Shown in pieces: positions 47,906-57,902 of a DNA stretch of 64,000 nucleotides. The first letter of the stretch is position 1. Every line of letters begins with the position of its first letter. The stretch covers positions 494,210,320 to 494,274,319 of the forward strand of contig VDFB02270651.1 in assembly GCA_007258455.2 (NCBI GenBank). Reading direction: 5' to 3'. Made by a program: the position numbers and the translations under genes. Under the pieces are notes generated by a model that was not told where the DNA came from, searched no databases, and saw only the letters and a program-made list of their open reading frames with translations. Origin of the DNA: Sequoia sempervirens (Eukaryota > Streptophyta > Pinopsida > Cupressales > Cupressaceae).

Positions 47906-48292
47906 TTGGGTCATCATGGAAGAGACATTGCGGTCTCAATGTTTTGCATCATCCCCAAAAGGAAAACACAAGTGAAAAAGTGAAAAAGAAAGTGAAAAAA
48001 GATTTTGGGTCAACATGAAAGAGGCATTGTGGTCTCAATGCCTTATGTCATTCCCAAAAGGAAAATACAATCTAAAAAGACAAAGAAAAAAGAAAAAGGA
48101 CCGATTGGGTCAACATGGAAGAGACATAGGGCATCTCTACGTTTTGCGTCATCCCCAAAAGGAAAACACAAAACAAAAAAGAGAAAAAGACAAGGACCTT
48201 TTGGGTCAACATGGAAGAGACATAGGGTGTCTCTATGCTTTGCATCATCCCCAAAAGGAGAACACAAAACAAAAGTGAAAAAGTGAAGAGGC
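47906..48292. repeat. Minisatellite of four 96-100-bp units
   Basis: Units begin TTGGGTCA(A/T)CATGGAAGAG at 47906, 48005, 48105 and 48201. Each contains CATCCCCAAAAGGAAAACAC or a close variant. Unit lengths (99, 100, 96) are not all multiples of three, and frames stay open on both strands, so the ORFs here are by-products of the repeat. Confidence 0.9.
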
Positions 48293-48619
48293 ACGACATA
48301 TAGAAGAATAGAGATACAAATAGAAGAAGTGGACAAAAAGAGGAAACATCAAATGAATGATACGGGGGAACACGATACACACATGGAAATGCAAAGGGAC
48401 TAGTAATACAAATGCAGTCAACCATTAACTAAGTTATTGGTTTCTCAATCTCAAATGGTTAATCAGAAAAGGAATAATATAGTTAAGATACAAAGCTAAT
48501 TGCATTACAAGGACAAGGCTAACAACTTCTTACCCTCCACAAAGTGTAAAGGAAATAATGAGTTGAGGTGGGTGATGGGAAAGGATCATACAATAGTGAT
48601 AATAGGGAACTCTTCAACT

Positions 48620-49594
48620 ATGGCATGATGAAGGGGATTTGAGTGCTTTAAGGTATGATGGGGAAAAATTTGGTATCAGTGAAGTGATACTTATCTAGTA
48701 TGTCCTTTAATGTTTGAAATTCTTCTGTTCAGTGTCCAAGGATACGATGATATTTGTAAAATGGTATGTTAGAGTCTTTCAGATGAATAGCCAACCTATT
48801 CATAGGTGGTAGAAGTAAAAGACCTTTGTTTAAAATCAATTGAAGTCTCCTTTCACATTCAGGTGGAGGAAGTGTAGGAAACTTGAGATTCTTCAATTTG
48901 TAAGGTCACATTCATTTGCTAGATTCTCCTTGCTCATGAATAGGAGGAAGGGGACCCATGGGGATCCTATCATCCTGGTCATTAGAAGGAGAGAATGGGT
49001 GTTCATGTGGAAGGAGAATGTTTAAGTCAGGAGGATCATCCAAGATCACTGTACTAGCATCTTGAAGTTTCCTAGGTTGAAAAGGATGTCTATCAGGATG
49101 AGAAGGATCTTGGTATCCTAACCCTATTGTGTGTGCACCAGTTGATTGTTGTTAAAGAAGTTGATATATGCCATGTTCATGCTTTGTGTCACAACCTTGT
49201 TTACTTAAAATAGTAAAGCCTTTACCATATGTTTCTTCAAGGTTGATATGAGTGTCGGTGACTTTGTGATCGTAAAAGGGTTGTGAGTGTTTTTCTTAGA
49301 GGAACTAGGCTCAATTAAGGAAGGAACCTTAGGTACTACATTGATTTCAGGATGTAAATATGCAAAGTGATCAGGAGGTGCAACAGTAGGAAGATCTTGT
49401 GACTTCATGGATGGATAGAAGGCTGCATTAGCTTCAAGGTTATCAAGGAAATCATTGTAGAACTTGTTCATGCTAGCATCATCTTCTCCAATGATGTCTA
49501 CATCACGAGGACAATCATGAGGAGTTGAAGGAGCATGTGTGAGTTCAAGGTCATTAGTGTCACAACCAAAGGCACAATTGGACATGTCTACCAA
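48620..49594 (-). pseudogene. gag of the gag-only element
   Basis: The minus-strand ORF 49594-49205 starts about 450 bp inside the primer site. It encodes an acidic N-terminal gag-like region (MVDMSNCAFGCDTNDLELTH, later FYNDFLDNLEANAAFYPSM). Further downstream, with frame breaks, comes NIPFYKYHRILGH then TEEFQTLKDIL (about 48770-48680). This matches the CxYHRxxGHDTExC finger of plant gypsy gag with both Cys and one Asp position lost. The Retrotrans_gag core itself was not found, so the gag is truncated internally. Confidence 0.6.
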
Positions 49595-50026
49595 TGATTT
49601 TTATGAAGTCCAAAACTTATTGAAAGAAAATGCCATGATGCAAATAAACTAAGGTGCAATAAATGATTAAAAACAAATATTTTGGAAATAAAAACAAAAT
49701 GCTAAAAGGATGCTAGAAATGTTGTTTAAAAAGTGCAGAGGGATTGATTTGCCCTAGGTGGTGAATGAGTCCCAGTATGCAATTTTTTTTGAATTTTTCA
49801 ATTTTTTTTAAATGATTCTAATTCTTTTCAGAATGCAATTAAGGATGCAAAATGCATATTTTCTATTTTTTCAATAAGATGCAATGCAGAAATGAAATCT
49901 AAATGAAGCTTTCACTAATGCAATATGAAAAGGCCTAAAATGCAAAAACAAAACAATGTCCTAATTGAATGTTGATGCAAATGTAAACTAAGATGCAATA
50001 TGCAAATGAAATCATAAATGAAAAGT

Positions 50027-50050
50027 GTTCAAAATGTAGGTTCATCAAAA
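50027..50050 (-). promoter_or_regulatory. Primer-site-like block of the gag-only element
   Basis: The minus strand reads TTTTGATGAACCTACATTTT then GAAC directly after the LTR end. It resembles the blocks at 10918 and 29959 (TTTTGGTGAACCTGATGTGAAC type) but is more degraded. Confidence 0.55.
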
Positions 50051-51593
50051 TGAAACATAGATTTTTGGGGTTTCCTATGGACTTCTCTAGCTCTTCTAGG
50101 GTTTTTCAACTAAAAGGAGAGAGATAGGAACAAAAAATGCTAACGAGTTCATTCAAATTATGTTATGTGCAATGTTGTCTAACCTAAATGAAGTAAACTA
50201 AATGCAATTGACTAATTTAAATGGCTAAATATGAATGCAAAAGTGAGATTTAAGCTATGTTTGAAAACACATTGTGTAATGCAATAATGAACTAAATGAA
50301 GAAAATATGCTGAACAAAAAGAAAAAGGATGAATCTGAGTGCACCTGGGTGAAGTTTGATGAATTTGGAATGTTGTGGATGCTGGTTGAAATCACTGAAT
50401 TTTCACAGTGGGACTCATTCGCCCAAGGTGGAAAATTAGTCCTCCTACTGGTGAAAAACTGTCAGAAGCAAGTTTATGTCTATTGGGATCCATAATCTGA
50501 CAAAATTCATATTTTCAATCCTAAGGTGGGACTCATTCACCATTGATGGTGAATCAGTCCTCTCCCAAATTTCTAAAAAATCAAGAGACAACTTTGCAAC
50601 ACCAGATCTAGAAATCACCGCTTGTCAGGTTGCTGAAATCAATTATGCAGGAAATAAACAGAAAACCTTCTCCAAGCTTGAAATAGACTTGAGTTGACTT
50701 GAAGCACCTAGTTGACTTGTAAACCAATCTTCAACACCAAAAAGCTTGTTAAATCTACATACCTAATTCTACAAACACACAAGCAAAGGGGAAAAATGGT
50801 TGAGGGATAGCAAATAGGGGTTTGCCTTGGTCAAACCCCACTTTTGGTAATCAAACCCTCAATAAAATAATGAAACAAAAAGGAAAGATAAACTAATAAC
50901 ATGCAAATGCTATCAACTTACCAAACCATTGATGATGCAAGTCTGAAGTAATGTCAATGGCTGCTTCAAAGTGTTTGAATATTGCTTGATAAGATATTGT
51001 AAAATTATTAAATGCTTGAATATGATGTGAGAATGAATGCTTGAATGAATTGGGGGTTGAAATGAGGTGAAAACCACTTATTTATACTATCTTGTGCCTT
51101 AGTAACCATTCATACCTCATCACAGGATGACATCAAATGTATTTGAATAAAAACTCAAGAAGAAATTTAAACTATTTTGAATTTAGAGCCAAGGGGGACT
51201 CATTTGCCACCCATGGCGAATGGGTCCCACCTAGGATAGTCTAAAAATATGTGTCGGGAAATATGTTGTATTTAATGTTATTTGTTGGGATAATATTAAA
51301 AAATACACTTAAATTGTACATATGAGGGCATAAAGGGGTCAAATAAGTCATAAGAAGGGGATAAATAGTGAAGATGTGCCTAGGAGAGCGTGAAAGTTTG
51401 TTACAAGACTTTACAACAATTCAAAATAGGACTTGTTGATGAATAAAAAGATGATTTTTAGGTGAATTGTAATAAATAGAGTCTAGAAGAATGTAGAAAT
51501 GTCTTACAACACTTCACAACACCTTCACAAGACATCATTATTTGAATTTTAGTACCTAAATATGCATGTTCAAGCCATGTTACAACATAAAAT
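50051..51593 (-). repeat. 5' LTR of the gag-only element, truncated
   Basis: Matches 45011-46558. The shared sequence stops at ACAACATAAAAT, and about 78 bp that continue in the other LTR are missing, replaced by antisense-ORF sequence. Confidence 0.85.
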
Positions 51594-52369
51594 CAAAGCT
51601 ATCTCCCAATAGGAGATTGGAACACAATGATATGCTCCCAAGCCTAGACCATAAGTAGTGTTGTACCATAGTTGATAGACTATGCCCCTCTGTCTAGGCA
51701 ACATTGTAAAGATTGAAACATAGAAGGCATGAACTCCATGTGTACACCATCCCATGAGTCATCATGCTAACCAACATATCTCCCCATCCAATAGGGAACC
51801 CATGTCCTTGATGATAATGATAGACAACACCACCAATCACACTACAAAGAACCACGACGAACCACTCATATATCTCAGCCAACACATCCCAACAGATTTT
51901 GTACTCCACTAGGCTAAGCTCTGCAATGTCCTCATGCTTGAACAAACTCTAGATAGCAGTGTACCCATACTCAAGATCATATTCTGCATGCTCTCTATGA
52001 ATAGGAAGCCTCAGAATCCTCCAAACATCCTCTAGTGTCATTATGGCCTCTCTTGTCGATAGGTGGAAGGGGCTAGTCTATGAATTCCACCTCTTTGATA
52101 GGACAATCAGTAATCCCTTGTTATACCTAATCATGGGCATGAAAGTAACATAATAGAGGCTGAGGGAATGTAGCTAATCCCTCTCCTCGTTGAGTAGTCG
52201 ATCTTGTAATTTGAATGTCAAAGGGCGACTCTCTCGGGTGTAGATGGGGTCATATATCACCTATGATAACAAGTAAGCACATTATGTCAATTTGAAAATC
52301 TAAGTAGGCCTATTCGACCTCTATCACAAAAGAAATTTTATCCAAAACTGGGATTGAAACCTAATTGGT

Positions 52370-52550
52370 CAAATGTGTCATACTGTCCAAACAAATGTGA
52401 CTCACTGGTCAAATGCATCACATATTAGTATTTGTGACTTACAAATACAGTTGTGTCGCACTGTCAAACACATGTGTCACACTTTCAAACACATGTGTCA
52501 CACCAATCACTTACAACATTCAAATCAACACTTGTGTCACACCAAGGAAA
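52370..52550. repeat. 21-bp repeats at the 3' end of the Tat-like internal region
   Basis: Units GTGTCGCACTGTCAAACACA and GTGTCACACTTTCAAACACA follow each other with 21-bp spacing, flanked by looser copies. The core TGTCGCACTGTCA is the reverse complement of the leader repeat at 30035-30125. Confidence 0.75.
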
Positions 52551-53135
52551 TGCGGCGAACCACCCCCACTTGTGGTGAACGTGATCACAGTTGTGGTGTA
52601 AGACGTGCACTACATCTTCTTGCCCAAGTTTGAGCCCTAAAAAATGACAAAATCGTGAATAAGGAAAGTGGTACATATCGTGTCCCTAGAGCCCTCTAGC
52701 CATTTGTAGTTCCAAACCCTGAATCCGTGGTGCAAGGTGTGTGGTAGAGGCAACATCTTGACAGTAGCTCCATAACAAAATTACACTTAGAACTCACTAT
52801 TCACTCTAGTAAAAATGTACAAATGACCAATCTTACCCCCAAACTCATATTTATACCCCTCTCTAGGGTAGGGTTTTTATTGGATGCATCAAATATCGAG
52901 TCTAAACCCTAATGCAAATATCTTGGAAATCCTGAAATTGAAACTTTTTGCTATAAATGTCTTATCCACTGTTAGATTTTCTTATCAAAACAAATTTTCA
53001 AATTCCAAAACTTTTTCAAAATTTGTAAATATTTTTGAGGGGGCATAGGTCTATCCCGTCATCATCACAAAAAATTGGGGCATGTATTGAGCTGAATTTC
53101 TTTGATACAACATTCGGGTCACTTCACATTGTATC
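52551..53135 (+). other. 3' untranslated end of the Tat-like element
   Basis: Nothing coding recognised between the 21-bp repeats and the polypurine tract. Confidence 0.5.
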
Positions 53136-53149
53136 AAAGAGGGGAAAAA
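53135..53149 (+). promoter_or_regulatory. Polypurine tract of the Tat-like element
   Basis: CAAAGAGGGGAAAAA lies directly before the 3' LTR start TGTAGACAC at 53150. Confidence 0.85.
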
Positions 53150-53349
53150 TGTAGACACTAAAAAATGTCTATGCTTGTGAGCACCATTTTCCACATCAAT
53201 TCCTCTTCTTTCCTACATAATTGAATAATTTTAATTATCTAATTATTGTCTAAAATCATATTCTTTTATTAATTAAATAATTTTAAGTATTTGGGTGGGT
53301 GCATGGAGATGGGTAGCAATTTTGTGGCCACTTTAAAAAAAAAAGTTTT

Positions 53350-53560
53350 GAAAAGCTATAACGCGAACGCGCTATAACGCGAGCACGTTATAACACGCTT
53401 GCGTTATAGCTTTGTGTGCCGAGCCTAAGGCTTGGCCACAACAAGCCCATAACACGAGTGCGTTATAACGCGCTCGCGTTATGGCTTTGTGTGCCGAGCC
53501 TATGGCTTGGCTACAACGAGCCCATAACGCGAGTGCGTTATAACGTGCTTGCGTTATTAC
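53350..53560. repeat. CpG-rich palindrome cluster with 75-bp duplication
   Basis: CTATAACGCGAGCACGTTAT-type motifs recur. TTTGTGTGCCGAGCCTA is at 53411 and again at 53486, defining a 75-bp unit. More copies of the motif lie near 53630 and 54961. The patch is strikingly CpG-rich against an AT-rich background. Confidence 0.88.
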
Positions 53561-53748
53561 ATGTTAAAAAAATAAATTGAAACTCATTCATTCTTGCTAA
53601 AATGTTCATGTCTATAATTCTTCAAAACGTGCTCGCGTTATAAGAAAGTTGGATTTTTTATAGATTTATTGTCTTTTTGTCTATACTCACTCGCACTCTT
53701 GCCCACCCTTAGCCACCCTCTCTCCTACCCTCTATCACTCTCTCTTAC

Positions 53749-53848
53749 NNNNNNNNNNNNNNNNNNNNNNNNNNNNNNNNNNNNNNNNNNNNNNNNNNNN
53801 NNNNNNNNNNNNNNNNNNNNNNNNNNNNNNNNNNNNNNNNNNNNNNNN
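53749..53848. other. Assembly gap, 100 N
   Basis: Exactly 100 unresolved bases, inside the TIR element at 53293-55859. The round number suggests a gap of unknown size. Confidence 0.99.
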
Positions 53849-53999
53849 TTTTCCTCATTTTATGATATTTTTACCCATATTTTGGTTGTGTGACCCCATA
53901 GAATCCATCGAGTCATGCATTTTTCATGTTGTGGTCCATATCGGCATAGGTCTATCTAGGTCTCCCCGACCCATGTTGCCTGTGTGTTAACATATGTTT

Positions 54000-54900
54000 G
54001 CAGTAGGTGATCGACAAGACTTTTTCATTGTTACAGCGATCGACATTTACTTGTAGGTTTCTATTGGCATGACTTTCACGTGGTTTCGGCGACCGAGGAG
54101 GAACCTATCGGTAGGAGTTTGGTCGTCGGGATAGTGTCTCATTGATTTTGAATTGTCTCCCCGACTAATGCATGTGGAGGTTCATCGGCGAGAGCTTGGT
54201 GATATCATAATGTGATCTCAGCGAGGTTGTTATGTCTTGTCGACACATGGTTTTCGTCAGCATGTTCTCGAGGAGAGTCTTACCGAACAACACATGGATG
54301 GTTTCTTCGGCCAAACATATTGCTTCCGGTGTGAGGTCATAGCGATTATACATTGTCACACCAACCGGTGGTGGGAGGATGCATATCGGTAAGAGTTGAG
54401 GCTTTTGAAGTAATGTCTCAGCGAGTGACCTTCGGTCTCGCCAATAACACAATGAGGACTTTGTCAGGATGAAAATTGGATTGTCTCAGTGACACACAAG
54501 ATGGATAAAGTCTTTCGGTAAAACAAAGTGCACTCTGTATGAGGTCTCCCCAATGTTGGTATGTTACGACAACCCACATAAGATAAAAGAATACATCGGT
54601 GAGAGAACCAATTTGTCACAGTGACTCATGATGAATGAATATTTTTGGTAAAGAAAAGTCTAATATGTGAGATGTCTCTCCGATATCTCAAGGTTATAGA
54701 AAAATGGATGAAGCAAGGAAGCACATTTCGGTAAGAAAATTTCTTATGTCTTAGCGACTGGGAGATGGCATTCAGGGTGACTCTCAGTATAATGAAGCAT
54801 TATCTACATGATGTTTCCCCGACTCCATGAGGTCACAACGAAACACATTGGGACAAGAGGATTTTCTTTGGTTTAGGCATAACAAACAGAATGCTACAGT
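54000..54900. repeat. Degenerate alternating repeat inside the TIR element
   Basis: The motif TCGGTAAGA (or TCGGTGAGA) alternates with GTCTCAGCGAC or GTCTCCCCGAC roughly every 50-60 bp from about 54050 to 54850. No open frame follows the periodicity. Confidence 0.6.
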
Positions 54901-56025
54901 GGCATGCAAGAGGCAAAAGGACGCATATCGATGAACCATAACGAGATCAAAACTAGGAAATAACGCGAGCATGTTATAGTTTTCTTTGGGAATCCTCGAG
55001 CCTTAGCATTGGTAGTTGCCTTGGAATACCAAACCAGAGGCTTGTAGGGCATTCCCAATGACCAGAGACATTTTTTTTGCAAATTCTACAATTTTTTCAC
55101 ATAATCGGGTTCGTGCTCACCATCAGGATTGCATCTGGTTCAATATCGACAAAACAAACACATGGGTAATGTTAGGTTCTCTCTTAGCTATCCAACGATG
55201 TAATTTTTTTCACTTTTTAACAATGTTAAGCCTTTCATCCATAATTTCTTTTGTTTGTATGTCTCTTTTTCGCCAAAAAGCAGTGTTTGGTTTTTTTTTT
55301 GTTATAAATTAACCGTTCATCAAAATTTCAAATAAATTACATTTTTAGAAACTAGACTCTATTCTACATTTAAAAAAATTAAAAAAAAATCAATTACCTT
55401 CAAAAAAATTTAGGGGGAGCATGGCCAAAATTCTGCTTTTCAGGAAGTTCCCACTTAGAAAATTAGTAAACAATCAAATATTCATTAAAAAGTTATCATG
55501 AAAATCATGCATCAACTAGATACTGTTAGCTAACTTTTGACCGTTGTGATTTTAAAAATACTACAAAAAAGTTCACCGTGCTCAGGTCGTACAAGAGTTG
55601 CTATGTTATGTTTTCTGACAAAAATAGCACCAATTTGTGTACGTCCCTTTTTTGAACCCCTTAATCTCACCCATTTTCAAAATAAATTAGTAGTTTAGAA
55701 AGTAGACTCGGAGCACTTCGATCCCTGTTTTTGTTCCATCTCAAAATTTTGAGTGTAACTATCCTCAATTTCATGTCCAAGGTCAATATTTCCTGATTTC
55801 AGAAAAAAAAAGTGGCCACTTAAGCCCCCTTTTTGGGAACCATCTTGGTGCACTTACCCATTTAATCGATTCATCTTCCCTTTTATTCTTCCTTTGGTTA
55901 ATTAAATAAATTAATATTTATTTAATTACATCACTAATATTCCTTTCTTTCTATAATTGAATAAATTCTTATTTATTTAATTATTCATTTTTATTTTCCT
56001 GCTATAATTAAATAAAATTTATTCA

Positions 56026-56669
56026 TTTTAATTATTTAATTATTCTTTTTTTTTTTATAAAAACAGTTGCGTAGCCACAAACTTTTATTACTGAAAAAGA
56101 GAATTCAGTAGAGTATTACGAAAGAACGATACATCAGTGAAAGAACAAAATTTTCCATAGTGAGCTATTAGAGAAAACTAAAGCACATGTAGGAATATAG
56201 ATAAAACCTGTTCACCGAGAAAGAAACACCATATTATTGGGTTAACAAGTAATACATTACATTCATGAAGCTAGCAAGATTGTAAACATGAGAACACAAC
56301 CTGCATCTTGTAAGAAGGAAAAATAAAAAACCTAGAGAACCGGGGAGTCAAGTTGAAGAAGTTGAGCCATCGAACAAGAGAAGTGGCTTAACATGAGAAC
56401 TAGGAAGCCAAGTCAAAGATGCAGAGCCATCAAGCAAAATAAGTGGCATAATCCTGATGTCGAAGACAAAAAGAGCCTACAAACATAATTTTAAACTGAG
56501 CTTGGCCAAAGCATAACACAACAATTCGTTGAAAGTTACTTATAGAGACAAAGTAGAAGAGATACAAAATCTTCTTGGAGAAGTAAAATAACTAGAGGTC
56601 AAATTTTAGGAAAGTGCAAATAACATTGGATCCCCAAAAACCACTCAATTTTTAATTATTTAATTATTC
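56026..56669 (-). mobile_element. Non-LTR insertion with poly-A tail and perfect 20-bp target duplication
   Basis: The insert is 56046-56649 (604 bp). TTTTAATTATTTAATTATTC flanks it on both sides (56026-56045, 56650-56669), and the 5' LTR shows the undisrupted site. On the minus strand it ends in a T-free A-run, so it was inserted by target-primed reverse transcription in minus orientation. An AATAAAAG block lies near the tail. No A/B box was seen, so it is probably a 5'-truncated LINE 3' end rather than a SINE. It includes a diverged internal duplication of about 57 bp (56340-56450). Confidence 0.9.
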
Positions 56670-57433
56670 ATTAGCCTCTTCTTCTATAATTAAATAAATC
56701 TTATTTATTTAATTATTTCCCACTTTTCCCTCCACTATTAAATAATTATTTACTAATTTTTTATTTTCCTCTACTTCTATTTAAACAATTATTTTAATTA
56801 AAAGTCAACTTTCCCTGTTCTTCTATAATTAAATGATTGTTTTAATTATTTAAGTATTCACTTTCCCTCCTAAATTAAATAATTTAAATATTATTTAATT
56901 TACTCCAACTACCTCTTTTTTGTGCCAAATATTATCTCGTCTCAATTAATTTCTACCCTTGATAAGGTTTTATTGCCTTTTAATCTCCACCAATCTTCAC
57001 CATCCATCCTTAACTAAACCCTATTTTTTCCCTAACCCTATTTCCTTGCTTCTCAAGGAAATTTCTTCCATTGATCCTCATTATTTAATCTTGTCCCTTC
57101 ATTCAAATTTAGTTTTCTATAAAAGAAACCTATCCCTTTCATTTCAAACCTACAACTACTATCTTTGATATTTTGTTGTCAGTATCACTCATCTTATTCT
57201 TGCATATTACAAATCTGAGGGGAAGCTAGCATATTTAAAGCAAAATGGAGAAGAGAAATGAAGGTGATTCAACCATGGCATAGGAATTGTGGTAATATTG
57301 CTTTGTTATTTCATGTTTCTATGTTCATTTTTACTTCATCGTTGGATTAGGATCTTTAGGGCTTGAGTTTTAAGTAGTTGGTGGTTGATACTATTGATTC
57401 ATGTCTTTAACATCAATTTTACCCTATTCTACA

Positions 57434-57902
57434 CTAGCTTAATGACATCCCAATATTTAATTTGATCATTGTTAATTAAATTTTTAAAAAGAGAAATGCC
57501 ATTTTTATTCAAATTGCTTGTAGAGCATCCTTGAATGAGAGCCAGAGGCTTTTTTTTTGTGAAAGGTGTTCCACCAAATAGACCTTTCAAGGAAGATCTT
57601 CTTTAAATCCATCTCAACTGAGACTTTAGCTAAGATAGGTTCTTTGCACAACTCCCAATCCTTCCATATGCTTCTGAATACATTGGAACCAACAAGGGAC
57701 ACTTGGAATTTACCCAAAAAAAGTCATAGAGGGGGATATTCTTCCATGATTTGGCCTGTTTTGGAATGACTCTTTGTTGAAAAATGAGGTGTTTTCTTAG
57801 CTTAATACTCTATAAAACTTTAATATTGCTGATCTAAGTAATCTTTTTCTTTGTTACATATATTCTTTGTGGGTGATTATTTTGATTAATCCATTTTACT
57901 GT
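57434..57902 (-). pseudogene. LINE connection segment, left of the solo LTR
   Basis: Minus-strand reading runs VKWINQNNHPQRIYVTKKKI to IPKQAKSWKNIPLYDFFWVN and KYWDVIKLE, in frame with 28878 on the far side of the Tat-like element, with some stops and frame changes. Confidence 0.7.

Larger units (their letters stand above)
45011..51593 (-). mobile_element. Gag-only LTR element on the minus strand
   Basis: Direct repeats of about 1.54 kb begin with the same bases at 45011 and 50051. Orientation is minus: a primer-site-like block lies left of 50051, and a polypurine tract lies right of 46631. The internal 3.4 kb (46632-50050) encodes only gag-like sequence and a minisatellite; no pol was seen. 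The 5' LTR lacks about 78 bp at its outer end, where it meets the antisense ORF at 51593/51594 without a recognisable target duplication. It splits that ORF. Confidence 0.82.
42620..52265 (-). pseudogene. Antisense ORF of the Tat-like element: PMD-like plus coiled coil, in three pieces
   Basis: On the strand opposite to gag-pol, three blocks read as one protein. Block 1 (52265-51594) has LEDVWRILRLPIHREHAEYD, then FKHEDIAELSLVEYKICWDV and the YGLGLGAYHCVPISYWEIAL stretch, resembling plant mobile domain (PMD, aminotransferase-like) proteins. Block 2 (45010-44665) has VVTQTKVNDVGYWHHTIDLL and PWEDDGEHFPYCRIAYYLIG. Block 3 (43614-42620) is acidic and then coiled-coil-like with frame breaks, ending Ser/Pro-rich. 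The blocks are separated by the element at 45011 and the TIR element at 43615. Antisense ORFs here are known in Tat elements. It has many stops. Confidence 0.75.
53289..55863. mobile_element. TIR element with GGGT...ACCC ends and ATTT target duplication
   Basis: The element occupies 53293-55859. Ends are GGGTGGGTGCATGGAGATGG and the complement of the right end, GGGTAAGTGCACCAAGATGG, followed on both sides by a GTGGCCACTT block. ATTT flanks both sides (53289-53292, 55860-55863), and the 5' LTR shows the empty site with one ATTT. The left part carries about nine ATAACGC-N-GCGTTAT-type palindromes and a 75-bp duplication. The middle has TCGGTAAGA...GTCTCAGCGAC repeats. No transposase was seen, but a 100-N gap hides part. 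True length is unknown. Confidence 0.88.
28884..57433 (+). mobile_element. Tat-like Ty3/gypsy retrotransposon with four later insertions
   Basis: The 5' LTR (28884-29958) and the split 3' LTR (53150-57433) bound a complete but dead element in plus orientation: primer site, long leader, gag, protease, RT, RNase H, a second RNase H, integrase, and then a long 3' region with an antisense ORF. The dual RNase H and the antisense ORF between integrase and 3' LTR point to the Tat/Ogre lineage. Target duplication is CTAAT (28879-28883) against CTAGC (57434-57438). The LINE reading frame shows CTAGC is original and CTAAT has two transitions. Later insertions are at 43615, 45011, 53293 and 56046. Confidence 0.9.
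53150..57433 (+). repeat. 3' LTR of the Tat-like element, split by two insertions
   Basis: LTR parts are 53150-53292, 55860-56045 and 56650-57433. Removing the two inserts and one copy of each target duplication leaves about 1089 bp, close to the 1075 bp of the 5' LTR. The sequence is collinear with the 5' LTR throughout. Confidence 0.92.

Noticed and set aside
47788..48286. Lys-rich repetitive ORFs on the plus strand and FPFGDDAK repeats on the minus strand
   Set aside because: By-products of the 96-100-bp minisatellite; unit lengths do not preserve one frame.
53669..53893. ORF running through the N gap
   Set aside because: It is open only because the N stretch contains no stop codons.
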